From Streptomyces collinus (GTDB lineage: Bacteria > Actinomycetota > Actinomycetes > Streptomycetales > Streptomycetaceae), in assembly GCF_031348265.1 (NCBI RefSeq), contig NZ_CP133771.1, forward strand, positions 8,556,001 to 8,620,000: 64,000 bases of DNA, in the 5' to 3' direction. The notes below the pieces were generated by a model that saw only the letters and a program-made list of their open reading frames with translations, was not told the origin of the DNA and made no database searches. This document shows, piece by piece, positions 51,364 to 59,828 of this stretch. A program made the translations under genes and the position numbers. Position 1 is the first letter of the stretch, and each line of letters starts with the position of its first letter.

Positions 51364-51957
51364 ATGACCCCTGAGCCCTCTGCGGCCCCCATGACCCTCA
51401 CCACAGTCGTGGCCAGCACGCGTCCAGGGCGCGTGGGCAGGTCCGTCGCCGACTGGTTCACGGCCAGGGCCGCGCAGTGCCAGCAGTTCGAGTCGCACGT
51501 GGTCGACCTGCGCGAACTCGCCCTCCCGTTCTTCGACGAGCCGCATCCGCCCGCTCTTCAGCAGTACACACACAGCCACACCCGCGCCTGGAGTCGCATC
51601 GTCGACGCCTCGGACGCGTTCGTGTTCGTCACCCCGGAGTACAACGGAGGCTTCCCGGCTCCGCTGAAGAACGCGTGGGACTACCTCGTCGTGGAGTGGC
51701 AGCACAAGCCGGCCGCGTTCGTCAGCTACGGAGGCGTCTCGGCGGGCACCCGCGCCGTGCAGATGGCCAAGCAGGTGGTGGCCAACCTGAGGATGCTGCC
51801 GATCGGGCCGACCGTGAGCATCCCGTTCGTCAGTGAACGGGTCGAGGACGGTGCCTTCCTGGCCGGCAAGATCCATGAGGCCGCCGCCGAGCACATGCTG
51901 GACGAACTGGTGCGCACTGCGACGGTGATGCGTCGGCTGCGCAGGGAAACGTACTGA
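51364..51957 (+). CDS. NADPH-dependent FMN reductase (flavodoxin fold)
   Basis: 197 residues. The FMN phosphate loop is ASTRPGRVGRSVADWF and the second binding loop is TPEYNGGFPAPLKNAWDYL, with SYGGVSAGTRAVQM. It reduces flavin or quinones in the cytoplasm with NADPH; in this setting it may supply reduced flavin or protect against quinones formed from catechols. Divergent from the enolase operon and probably controlled by site B. ATG 51364. Confidence 0.87.
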   Translation: MTPEPSAAPMTLTTVVASTRPGRVGRSVADWFTARAAQCQQFESHVVDLRELALPFFDEPHPPALQQYTHSHTRAWSRIVDASDAFVFVTPEYNGGFPAPLKNAWDYLVVEWQHKPAAFVSYGGVSAGTRAVQMAKQVVANLRMLPIGPTVSIPFVSERVEDGAFLAGKIHEAAAEHMLDELVRTATVMRRLRRETY

Positions 51958-51969
51958 AGGCGCCACTGC

Positions 51970-52012
51970 GCGCAGGCGCCCGGGGCGGCTGTTTCGCTCC
52001 GGGCGCCTGCGC
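51970..52012 (+). terminator. Hairpin terminator after the FMN reductase gene
   Basis: Fourteen-base arms (51970-51983 and 51999-52012, GCGCAGGCGCCCGG and complement) with a 15-base loop, 13 bases after the stop. Confidence 0.75.
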
Positions 52013-52183
52013 TGTGGGGACGGGGCTGTGCGGGACGCGGCCGGGAGGTGGTCGGGCTGGGGCGGACCGCCGGGAGGTGCGCGGGACTGCCGGGAGGCCG
52101 GGGGCCGTCGGGATGCGGTCGGATCGCTGAGGCAGTGGCGGATCACCGGGGCGAGGGCGGACCGCCGAGCCGCAGTCCAACCG

Positions 52184-52530
52184 TCACGAGGTGCCGGCGG
52201 ATCGTGCGAAGGCGAGGAAGTGTTCGGCCCTGCGCTCGTAGCGGCGGTGCGAACGGCGGCATCCGGATGACCAGGGCACGGCCACGGTCCGTTCCACGGT
52301 CCGACGGCGACGGCCCAGGCGCGGGGAGGGCTCGATGCCCGTGCGGGTGAGGCGGGGTGCGATGTTCCGCGATCGGAGCCGTGGCCGCGGGTGGTCGCAG
52401 TCGTAGCCCATGTGTCCATGCAACTCGGCATGCCGGCGTCGACGTGGTCCACGGCGAGACCGGACGACTGTCGCGGGCATTGGCAGCGGCTGCGCCGAGC
52501 GCGATCATCAGCTCGCGGACTGCCACCGCC
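52184..52530 (-). mobile_element. Remnant of an IS5-family transposase gene
   Basis: Minus-strand reading from about 52450 to 52184 gives the end of an IS5-type transposase: GHMGYDCDHPRPRLRSRNIA, PRLTRTGIEPSPRLGRRR, TVERTVA and HRRYERRAEHFLAF. The N-terminal two thirds and the inverted repeats are missing, so it cannot move. It borders, and at 52508-52530 overlaps, the C terminus of the DUF3626-like gene. Confidence 0.75.
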
Positions 52531-53449
52531 CGGCGGCCTCGTGGGGACCGGCGGTCCCACAGCCCGGAACGTCCTCCGTCGGTGCCGGACTCACCGAACC
52601 GTCAACGGCCTTCCCCGGCGCCCCGAAACGCGCGAGGCAGTGCCACACCTTCTTGAGCGCCTGCGGATCATGGTGGCCGGCACGCGCCGCGACTCCGACG
52701 ATGCGCGGATCGAGTACGCCGTCGACGGCGATCTGCGCGCCCAGGTCGACGTACTCCTGACCGCGGTAGCCGGGATGACGGAGGAGTTCTTCGGCCTTGA
52801 GCCGGAAGCCGGCGTGCCACTCCACGGCGCAGCCCAGGCGCATGGCCGCAACCTCGACAGCGGTACCTCGATAGCAGGGGTCCAGGACCAGCGCCTCCGC
52901 GTGGCGGTTCGGTCGCACAGGACCGTGAACCTGCGCCTCGATGTAGTCGTCGAGGTCGTCCTGGCGATCGGCGAGGGCAAGCTCGATGAGCCCCAGGCGG
53001 GCCGCGACACCGAAATCCGAGGGTTCGAGGAAACTGTCCGGGTAGCAGAACGTGGTCCGCGCCAGCGTCCCGGCTGTCAGCCGGAAGTGGGCGGAGCCGA
53101 ACCGCGGTGCACCGCCCACAGGCTTGCGGCGGAAGTTCAACGCCCCGTAGACGGGCCGCTCATGAACGGGCGCTTCGTCGTAGGCCCCGCCGAAGATCCG
53201 GCTCTCCCAGTGCCACCGGTCGCCGCCGGGATATGCGGTCAGCCCGCCGTTGCCGGTCCCCGTGACGAACTGTGAGCGGTAGACACCGTCCTCGGTCATG
53301 GCATCCAGGACCGTCTTGCCGTGCAGCAGCCGGTCCGGGTGGAAGTTCAGGGTCACCCGCAGCGTCGGGTCCATGGGAGGGCCCGCCGCCAGTTCCGTGA
53401 CATGGCCAAGGGCCCGTTCCTGTGATGTCCGGAAGACTGGCGAGCTCAT
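52508..53449 (-). CDS. DUF3626-family protein with disturbed C terminus
   Basis: About 313 residues. Family landmarks are LRVTLNFHPDRLLHGKTVL, DGVYRSQFVTGTGNGGLTAY, ERPVYGALNFRRKPVGGAPR, FGSAHFRL and CAVEWHAGFRL. Function unknown. Normal similarity ends near ALKKVWHCLARFG; the last 35 or so residues (APTEDVPGCGTAGPHEAAG) look like readthrough into DNA left by the IS5 remnant, so the original end is probably lost. Start ATG 53449 chosen by homology; no strong ribosome site. Confidence 0.75.
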   Translation of the reverse strand: MSSPVFRTSQERALGHVTELAAGPPMDPTLRVTLNFHPDRLLHGKTVLDAMTEDGVYRSQFVTGTGNGGLTAYPGGDRWHWESRIFGGAYDEAPVHERPVYGALNFRRKPVGGAPRFGSAHFRLTAGTLARTTFCYPDSFLEPSDFGVAARLGLIELALADRQDDLDDYIEAQVHGPVRPNRHAEALVLDPCYRGTAVEVAAMRLGCAVEWHAGFRLKAEELLRHPGYRGQEYVDLGAQIAVDGVLDPRIVGVAARAGHHDPQALKKVWHCLARFGAPGKAVDGSVSPAPTEDVPGCGTAGPHEAAGRWQSAS

Positions 53450-53552
53450 CCGCACAGTGTTCCTCAAGCTGATCAACCGCTGCACGCGCATTGTCCACCG
53501 ACAGTCCGGCCGTGCGGGAGACGGAGCTTCGAACACCGGTCGAGACGACCTC

Positions 53553-54584
53553 TCAGGCGGACCCGGACGGGGTCCCCCCGTCAGGCGATGCCGTACTGCC
53601 GCGCAGGATCAACGAACCGGGGGAAACCGCCGTGTACGGGCCGTCGTTGCCCGGCTCGGTCTTGAGCCGTCGGATCATCCACAGCGCGCAGCCGGTGGCC
53701 ATCTCCTGGATGGGCAGGCCGATCGTGGTGAGTCCGGGGCCCCACCAGGAGAACCCGGGCTCGTCACCGAACCCGACCACGGACAGGTCCTGGGGCACCT
53801 TCACGCCCTGCCGGGACAGCTCCTCCAGGACGCCGAGGGTGAGCTGGATCGACCCGAGCACCAGGGCGGTGGGCGCATCCGGGCCCGACAGCAGCCGGCG
53901 TACCGTCGCGCGGCCGTGGTCGACCGACGACGGCGGTCCCAGCTCCGCGCGCCCGGCGTCGTCCGGCAGGCCGCCTTCGCGCAGGGCGCTGCGGAACCCG
54001 CGCAGACGCTCGGCGCCGGTGGGCAGTTCCTCGGGACCGCCGAGGTAGGCGATGCGCGTGTGCCCCTGCGCCACCAGGTGAGCGGTGGCCCGGCGCAGCG
54101 CCTCCTGGTCGTCCACGCCGAACCACTGCGAGCCCAGCGACGGGTGCCGGCGCAGCAACTGCACGTGCGGGAGGGCACGCAGAAGCTTGACGGACTCGCT
54201 GTGCGGGCGAGCGCTGGGCACGATGATGACGGCGGCCACTCGGTTCGCGGACAGTTCCCGCAGGTGGCGCAGCTCCGCCGTCCGGTCGTCGTCGGTCTCC
54301 GACAGCATCAGCTGGAAGCCCTCGGACTCCATGTTCTTGGACAGCTCGTGCGCGATGGTCGAGTAGAAGCTGTTGCGGATGTCGGGAATCACCAGCGCGA
54401 CGACGTTGCTGGACGCTCCGCGCATCATCCGGGCCGCGCGGTTGCCCACGTACCCCATGTCGGAAGCGGCCTGCCGGACGCGGAACTTCGTCTCCTCGCT
54501 GATGCGCGGATCGTCGGCCAGCGCCCGTCCCACCGTCGACACGGAGACTCCGAGGCGCTCGGCGATGTCCCTGGTCGTGATCAC
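53553..54584 (-). CDS. LacI-family regulator of the catabolic regulon
   Basis: 343 residues starting at GTG 54584 (AGGGGA upstream). Helix-turn-helix ITTRDIAERLGVSVSTVGRAL, hinge SDMGYVGNRAARMM, effector domain (VVALVIPDIRNSFYSTIAHE, LSVVGFGDEPGFSWWGPGLT + TIGLP). LacI proteins bind palindromes with a central CG; five such sites of consensus TGCTAWCGWTAGCA lie at 51107, 51222, 54632, 54705 and 57427, two of them in front of this gene, so it very probably controls itself and the surrounding catabolic units. Divergent from the FAH-family gene. Confidence 0.9.
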   Translation of the reverse strand: MITTRDIAERLGVSVSTVGRALADDPRISEETKFRVRQAASDMGYVGNRAARMMRGASSNVVALVIPDIRNSFYSTIAHELSKNMESEGFQLMLSETDDDRTAELRHLRELSANRVAAVIIVPSARPHSESVKLLRALPHVQLLRRHPSLGSQWFGVDDQEALRRATAHLVAQGHTRIAYLGGPEELPTGAERLRGFRSALREGGLPDDAGRAELGPPSSVDHGRATVRRLLSGPDAPTALVLGSIQLTLGVLEELSRQGVKVPQDLSVVGFGDEPGFSWWGPGLTTIGLPIQEMATGCALWMIRRLKTEPGNDGPYTAVSPGSLILRGSTASPDGGTPSGSA

Positions 54585-54631
54585 GTAAGGAGTCCCCTCG
54601 ACTGACTGGTCCCGTGTCGTCACTTTGCGTG

Positions 54632-54645
54632 TGCCAACGATAGCA
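54632..54645. promoter_or_regulatory. LacI-type operator site C (autoregulation)
   Basis: TGCCAACGATAGCA (minus strand TGCTATCGTTGGCA), one mismatch from consensus, 48 bases before the lacI start codon. Confidence 0.75.
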
Positions 54646-54704
54646 TCGATGTTGCGCTCCGTGGCCGCCGAGAGCTGAGGTCCCGAACCGTGCTGCCGTC
54701 TCCG

Positions 54705-54718
54705 TGCTAACGTTAGCA
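54705..54718. promoter_or_regulatory. LacI-type operator site D (FAH gene)
   Basis: Perfect palindrome TGCTAACGTTAGCA, 53 bases before the FAH-family start codon and likely overlapping its -10 region. Confidence 0.82.
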
Positions 54719-54770
54719 TTACTGGATGGGCCGTGCAGCCGCCCGCGGCTGCCTAGTTGCGGAGGTGTCC

Positions 54771-55550
54771 GTGCGCATCGTCAGATATGCCGTCGGCGGC
54801 GAACGTCATTACGGAGAACTGGAATCCGGAGGCGCCGGGATCGCCAGATTCGAAGGCGATCCCTATACCGGGTTGTCTCCCACGGGGCACACCGACCGGG
54901 TCGGTGATGTCGTCGTCCTCCCGCCGGTCGACGGGCCCAGGATTTTCGGATTCGCCTACAACTACGCCTCACATGTCGACGAGACCGACCGTGAGATTCC
55001 CGAGGTGCCCGTCTGCTTCATGAAGCCGAGTACGGCGGTGGTGGGGCCGGGCGACGCGATCGTGTATCCGTCCGACGGCGAACTGATTCATTTCGAAGGC
55101 GAGTTGGTCGTCGTCATCGGAAAGGAGGCCCGTCATGTCAAGCCCTCCGAAGCGCCTGACCACATCCTCGGCTACACGTGCGGCAATGACGTCAGCGATC
55201 GCATCGTCCAGCGCAAGGAGAGTGCATTCGGAACGCTTCTCATCGGGAAGGGGCAGGACACCTTCGCTCCCCTCGGGCCCGTCATCGCGACGGGGCTCGA
55301 CCCTTCGGGACTGGCCCTGACCACTCGTGTGAACGGCGCCGTCGTGCAGTCCGCGAGCACGGCCGACCTGCTGCTCCCGGTTCCGGAGATCGTCAGCTAC
55401 CTCAGCCGCTATCTGACGCTGCTCCCCGGCGACGTGATCATGACCGGCACGCCTTCCGGTGTCGGACCGATACGCCCCGGGGACGAGGTCGAAGTGGAGA
55501 TCGAGGGCATCGGCGTCCTGCGCAATCCGGTCGTGGCCGAGAGCCGTTGA
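54771..55550 (+). CDS. Fumarylacetoacetate hydrolase (FAH) family protein
   Basis: 259 residues. The short N-terminal domain (RIVRYAVGGERHYGEL) precedes the FAH barrel: IFGFAYNYASHVDET, FMKPSTAVVGPGDAIVYP, HFEGELVVVIGKEARHV (Glu-Glu metal ligands), GYTCGNDVSDRIVQ and LLPGDVIMTGTPSGVG. Members hydrolyse or isomerise products of aromatic ring cleavage, e.g. HpaG-type decarboxylase/isomerase, or act as acylpyruvases. With the HpaD-like dioxygenase under the same operator, processing of a ring-cleavage product is the best guess. GTG 54771 has GGAGG 5 bases upstream. Confidence 0.88.
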   Translation: MRIVRYAVGGERHYGELESGGAGIARFEGDPYTGLSPTGHTDRVGDVVVLPPVDGPRIFGFAYNYASHVDETDREIPEVPVCFMKPSTAVVGPGDAIVYPSDGELIHFEGELVVVIGKEARHVKPSEAPDHILGYTCGNDVSDRIVQRKESAFGTLLIGKGQDTFAPLGPVIATGLDPSGLALTTRVNGAVVQSASTADLLLPVPEIVSYLSRYLTLLPGDVIMTGTPSGVGPIRPGDEVEVEIEGIGVLRNPVVAESR

Positions 55551-55583
55551 CCGGTGGGACGCCCGCCGGCGTCCGCAACGACG

Positions 55584-55616
55584 GGGCCTGCCCACCGCTC
55601 GGCGGTGGGCAGGCCC
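55584..55616. terminator. Bidirectional terminator
   Basis: Fourteen-base arms (55584-55597 and 55603-55616, GGGCCTGCCCACCG and complement) with a CTCGG loop between the converging FAH and MFS genes. Confidence 0.82.
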
Positions 55617-55640
55617 TTGGCGTGTCGGCGGAGCGTGCGG

Positions 55641-56909
55641 TCAGCGGACCGCGTTGTTGAACTGCGCGGGCCGGACGAACGCCAGGGCGACGACGCCCAG
55701 CAACGGCAGGACGGTGACCTGGAGCATCCCCGCCCGGCTCCAGCCGAAGGAGTCCACGAGGGCGGCGAAGAGCAGGCCCGAGAACGCCGCCGGCCCGTAG
55801 TAGCCGGTGACGAAGAGGCCGGAGGCGCGCCCGATCTGCGTCGGCCGGACCGCCCGCTGGATCGCACTGTTGGTGTTGGGGTAGATGAAGCCCAGTCCGA
55901 AGGCGCCCATGAGAAAGGCGAACACGCACTGCACGCCCACCGTGGCCTGCGTCTCGTAGATGCACACGCTGATGGCCGAGACGGCGAGCAGGCTGATGAT
56001 CAGCAGGTTGCGCTGGTTCACCCGGTCGCCGAGCCAGCCGCCGAGTATGGCCGTCATGCCACCGAAGCCGAGGAGGCTCATGGCCAGTGCCGCCTGCTCG
56101 GGGGAGTAGTGCAGCGAGCTGATCAGGTACGTCGGGTACAGGCCGAGGAATCCGTAGATGGCCACACCGCTGACGACGGCGTGGACGGTCAGGGCGATGG
56201 TGTTGCGGTTGTAGGCGGAGGCCGGCATGTACTCGTACGTCCTGGTCGTGACGACCTTCTCGACGGAGGTCTCGGTCAGCCCGCTCTTCACGAGGAACAG
56301 GGAGACGGCCGCGATCAGCAGCCCCGCCGAGCCGAACAGGTAGAAGGGCGAGTGCCAGGTGCCGTGCATGCTCATGAGCTCGACGCCGATCAGCGGCGCG
56401 ATGAACACGCCGACGGAGTAGCCCATGCCGATCACGCCGAAGGCGAGACCGCGCCGGTGGGCGAAGAAGGCGCCCATCGCCGCGAAGATCGCCGCGGACT
56501 GCATGCCCTCACCGAAGCCCGAGACGACCCGGTACAGAGTCATGTCGGCGAAGCCGGTCGCCAGCGGCGTGGCCATGGTGCCCAGGGAGTAGATCACGAT
56601 GCTGGCGAGCAGCACGGTCTTGCGGCGGAAGCGATCCAGGAGGTAGCCCGCGGGCAGACCGGCCAGCGCCATGCCCAGGGTGAAGTTCGTGGCCAGCAGC
56701 CCGCCCTGCTCCAGGGAGAAGCCGTACTCCTCACGAATGTTGGGGAGCAGCGGAGGAAAGACCTGGCGGTCCATCGCATTGACCATGTAAGAGAGGACGA
56801 TCAGCAGGAAGCCCAGCCCGATCATGGTCTTGGACAGGGGAGGGCTGCTGCTCTCCTTCGTGTCGTCGGCGGGCACGGCACTGGTGTCGACTTGCGCTGC
56901 GTGAGTCAT
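55641..56909 (-). CDS. MFS transporter, organic-acid/aromatic-acid type
   Basis: 422 residues, twelve helices. The cytoplasmic N terminus (about 30 residues) leads to helix 1 ending SYMVNAMDRQVFPPLLPNI; the MFS loop motif is GYLLDRFRRKTVLLAS; helix 5 contains GYSVGVFIAPLIG; the second half repeats GGWLGDRVNQRNLL. The NAMDRQ segment after helix 1 is common in carriers of carboxylates and sugar acids. It probably imports the substrate of the LacI-controlled pathway. ATG 56909 with AGGAG 5 bases upstream; transcribed away from the hydroxyacid dehydrogenase gene. Confidence 0.88.
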   Translation of the reverse strand: MTHAAQVDTSAVPADDTKESSSPPLSKTMIGLGFLLIVLSYMVNAMDRQVFPPLLPNIREEYGFSLEQGGLLATNFTLGMALAGLPAGYLLDRFRRKTVLLASIVIYSLGTMATPLATGFADMTLYRVVSGFGEGMQSAAIFAAMGAFFAHRRGLAFGVIGMGYSVGVFIAPLIGVELMSMHGTWHSPFYLFGSAGLLIAAVSLFLVKSGLTETSVEKVVTTRTYEYMPASAYNRNTIALTVHAVVSGVAIYGFLGLYPTYLISSLHYSPEQAALAMSLLGFGGMTAILGGWLGDRVNQRNLLIISLLAVSAISVCIYETQATVGVQCVFAFLMGAFGLGFIYPNTNSAIQRAVRPTQIGRASGLFVTGYYGPAAFSGLLFAALVDSFGWSRAGMLQVTVLPLLGVVALAFVRPAQFNNAVR

Positions 56910-57716
56910 TACGGCTCCTGAGGAGGAACGGGCCACGGCAGGCCGCGGCGGACGCATCGCCGGTACGGGAGATGCCCACGGCGGCCGGATGCGGTGAGGC
57001 GAGAAGGGGCGAGCGGAAAACGGCACGGTCGAGCCGGCATGCGGCGAGAAAGCGCCGAACCGGCGATTTGAGGGGGCGAATGGGCAGCCGCGCGGTCGGA
57101 TGCCGCGTGCGGAATTCAGCCGTATGTCGCCCGTCGGGGACGTCCGTGGCTATGGCGTCTTCGACAGCCGGATCTCGTGCGTCCCACGCTCTGGTCACAC
57201 GGTCGGCGTTGCCAGAACGATGAAGGGAAGTTCGGGGCGCGTCAAGATGTGAACGCCGGATTTCTTCAGTAGCCCTCGTTTTCCTCTGGTAACCGGATCT
57301 TTCGATGCCGGACACACCTTTCCGGGGGCGCCGGCGTCCGGGTTCCTGTCTCGCGCTCGGCACACGGACATGTCTCGCGCCTGACCCGGGTTCATGCCTC
57401 GCTCTTGACGCAAGGAAGCGAGCCAGTGCTATCGTTAGCACCACGTGGCTATGACAGAGTGATACGACGTGCCCCGGCATCTCGTGACCCGTACCCGTGA
57501 CGTGGCGCGCCGCCCCGACCGACCACAAGTCGGCGAGCGCCGGCAGCCCACCCGAGCCCTGCGAACCTCTCCACCCCACCCACGGCGACCGAAGGCCCGA
57601 TCGGGCGTGACTTCGGCCGCCGTGCCGGATGACGATCAAACCTGCTGACCGGACGCGACCGGGCGGGACGCCCGGCCGTCCGCTGCGGCCGCACGATTCT
57701 GCGAGGACGACCTGCC
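56910..57716. promoter_or_regulatory. 807-base intergenic region with a LacI-type operator (site E)
   Basis: No credible gene on either strand. A plus-strand promoter is suggested by TTGACG (57405-57410) with a 16-17 base spacer to TGCTATC (about 57427-57433). The perfect-type operator TGCTATCGTTAGCA (57427-57440) covers that -10, giving tight repression of the dehydrogenase-kinase-cupin operon. The leader from there to the start codon is about 280 bases. The stretch 57210-57320 is less GC-rich than its surroundings and may hold the minus-strand promoter of the MFS gene. Confidence 0.7.
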
Positions 57717-58721
57717 ATGAAACCACCGAGCCGCCCCGGCACCGTGCTGCTCACCGACTACGCCTGGCCCGACGACTCGGTCGAGCGGTCGGTCATCGAG
57801 AAGGCGGGCCACACCCTGGTGACCGGCCCCGCCGAGCCCTCCTCCGCCGGGGCGATCGAGAAGCTGGTCGCCCAGCACCGCCCTGCCGGCATCCTGACCT
57901 GCTGGGCGCCGGTCTCCGGCACCGCGATCGGGACCTCACCGGATCTCCGTGTCGTGGCCCGCCTCGGAGTGGGCCTGGACAACATCGCCGTGGACGCGGC
58001 CACCGAGCGGGGCGTGTGGGTCACCAACGTGCCGGACTACTGCGTCGAGGAGGTCTCCGATCACGCCGTCGGCATGGTCCTGGCCTGGACACGCGGTCTG
58101 GCCGTCTTCGACCGCGAGGTCCGGGCGGGCCGCTGGGACCCGGCGAGTGCCCGGCTGCGCCGGCAGTCGACACTGACCTGCGGCATCGTCGGCTTCGGGC
58201 GGATCGGACGCGCCACGGCACGCAGGCTCGGCGCGTTCGGCTGCCGGATCCTGGCCCACGACCCGCACCCGCCGCAGGACGTGCCCGGAGTGGAGATGAC
58301 CGGCCTGGAGGAACTGCTGCGCCGAAGCGACGTGGTGATCCTGCACGTGCCGCTCACGCCCGCCACTCACCACATCATCGGAAGCGAACAGCTGGCGCTG
58401 ATGCGGCCGGGCGGTCTGCTGGTCAACGTCAGCCGGGGCGGCCTCGTCGACACCGACGCGGTGATCAAGGCGCTCGACAGCGGGCACCTGGACGGCGCGG
58501 CCTTCGATGTCCTGGAGACCGAGCCCGACGTCCCCGCCGGCCTGTCGGCACAGCCCGGGGCGCTCCTCACCCCGCACGTCGCCTTCTCCTCGGACGCGTC
58601 GGTCATCGAGCTGCGCCGCCGCGCCGCCGAGGAAGTCGTACGGATCCTCGCGGGCGAGACACCGGCCCACGCCTGCAACACCCCTCGTGACCTGCCCGCC
58701 GGGTCGGGTGACCCGCGATGA
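57717..58721 (+). CDS. D-2-hydroxyacid dehydrogenase
   Basis: 334 residues. Catalytic domain with VVARLGVGLDNIAVDAATER then GVWVTNVPDYC; NAD motif CGIVGFGRIGRATARRLGAFG; VILHVPLTPATHHIIG; catalytic Arg in LLVNVSRGGLVDTDAVIKAL; Glu in FDVLETEPDVP; His in LLTPHVAFSSD. It reduces a 2-keto acid or oxidises a D-2-hydroxy acid (family examples: phosphoglycerate, glycerate and formate dehydrogenases). Its stop overlaps the kinase gene start (ATGA), so the two act together. Controlled by operator site E. Confidence 0.9.
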   Translation: MKPPSRPGTVLLTDYAWPDDSVERSVIEKAGHTLVTGPAEPSSAGAIEKLVAQHRPAGILTCWAPVSGTAIGTSPDLRVVARLGVGLDNIAVDAATERGVWVTNVPDYCVEEVSDHAVGMVLAWTRGLAVFDREVRAGRWDPASARLRRQSTLTCGIVGFGRIGRATARRLGAFGCRILAHDPHPPQDVPGVEMTGLEELLRRSDVVILHVPLTPATHHIIGSEQLALMRPGGLLVNVSRGGLVDTDAVIKALDSGHLDGAAFDVLETEPDVPAGLSAQPGALLTPHVAFSSDASVIELRRRAAEEVVRILAGETPAHACNTPRDLPAGSGDPR

Positions 58722-59782
58722 ACGCGAGCCCCGCGCAGATGAGTGCGGCCCCCGGGCCCGGCACCGGGCTGACGGACTTCCTGATCACCCAGTGCCTCGC
58801 CGAACCGGGCGAAACCGCTCGCTGGACGCCGCTGGCCGGCGGCGTCTCGTCCGACCTGTGGCGGGTGGACCTGCCCGGACGCTCCCTCTGCGTCAAACGC
58901 GCCCTGGCCAAACTGAAGGTGTCGGCGGACTGGCAGGCACCGGTGTCGCGCAACGCCTACGAATGGGCCTGGATGCGGTTCGCGTCCCGGCACCGCCCGG
59001 ACAGCGTCCCGGGCCTGCTGGCCCACGACCCCGGAGCCGGCCTGTTCGCGATGGAGTACCTGCCGCCCGAGCGGTACCCGGTCTGGAAGGCTCAGCTGCT
59101 GGCGGGCGAGGTGCGGGTGACGACCGCGGCGGCCGTCGGGGCACTCCTCGGCGCCCTGCACGCGGCGAGCGCGGGCGACGCCGCCCTCGCGGAGGAGTTC
59201 GCCACCGACGACAACTTCCACGCGCTGCGCATCGAGCCGTACCTGCTCGCCACCGCGGCCGCACACCCCTCCCTCGCCGACACCCTCCGAAGCCTCGCCG
59301 ACCGCACGGCCGCCACCCACACTGCCCTGGTGCACGGTGACGTCAGCCCCAAGAACATCCTCTTCGGCCCGTCGGGTCCCGTGCTGCTGGACGCCGAGTG
59401 CGCCTGGTACGGGGACCCGGCCTTCGACGTCGCCTTCTGCGTCAACCATCTCCTGCTCAAGAGCCTGGTGGTGCCCGGACGTCGCGGCGAACTCCTGTGC
59501 TCCGCCCGGGCATTGGCCGAGGCGTACGCCCGCTGTGTCGACTGGGAGCCGCGATCCGCCGTCGAGAAGCGGGCCGCGACGCTGCTCCCGGCGCTGTTGC
59601 TGGCGCGGGTGGACGGCAAGTCCCCGGTGGAGTACCTCACGGACGACCGGCACCGGCAGTTCGTACGCACAGCGGCGACGGCCCTGTTGCGGACACCGGC
59701 CGCCACGATGGCGGACGTCGTGGACGCCTGGGAGACCGCCCTGCCGGCCCCGGCCGAACCCGTCGGCACCCCGTTCGACTGA
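58718..59782 (+). CDS. APH-fold small-molecule kinase
   Basis: 354 residues. Kinase-like lobe with the phosphate/Lys region SLCVKRALAKL, hinge FAMEYLPPERYPVW, catalytic loop VHGDVSPKNILFG (HxDxxxxN) and metal Asp in LLDAECAWYGDPAFD. Relatives phosphorylate aminoglycosides, choline, homoserine, methylthioribose and hydroxy acids. Being translationally fused to a 2-hydroxyacid dehydrogenase and under the same operator as an enolase paralogue, it may phosphorylate a pathway hydroxy acid. Antibiotic resistance is unlikely from this context. Confidence 0.85.
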   Translation: MNASPAQMSAAPGPGTGLTDFLITQCLAEPGETARWTPLAGGVSSDLWRVDLPGRSLCVKRALAKLKVSADWQAPVSRNAYEWAWMRFASRHRPDSVPGLLAHDPGAGLFAMEYLPPERYPVWKAQLLAGEVRVTTAAAVGALLGALHAASAGDAALAEEFATDDNFHALRIEPYLLATAAAHPSLADTLRSLADRTAATHTALVHGDVSPKNILFGPSGPVLLDAECAWYGDPAFDVAFCVNHLLLKSLVVPGRRGELLCSARALAEAYARCVDWEPRSAVEKRAATLLPALLLARVDGKSPVEYLTDDRHRQFVRTAATALLRTPAATMADVVDAWETALPAPAEPVGTPFD

Positions 59783-59828
59783 CCCGACCGATGTGCCGGG
59801 TCCGACCGACCCGGCCGAGGAGAGACAC

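Noticed and set aside
57195..57413. Short minus-strand open frame in the long gap
   Set aside because: No ribosome site, no similarity and atypical codon pattern; treated as non-coding.
58718..59782. Aminoglycoside resistance phosphotransferase
   Set aside because: It is coupled to a 2-hydroxyacid dehydrogenase and controlled by a catabolic operator; the APH fold alone does not show drug specificity.
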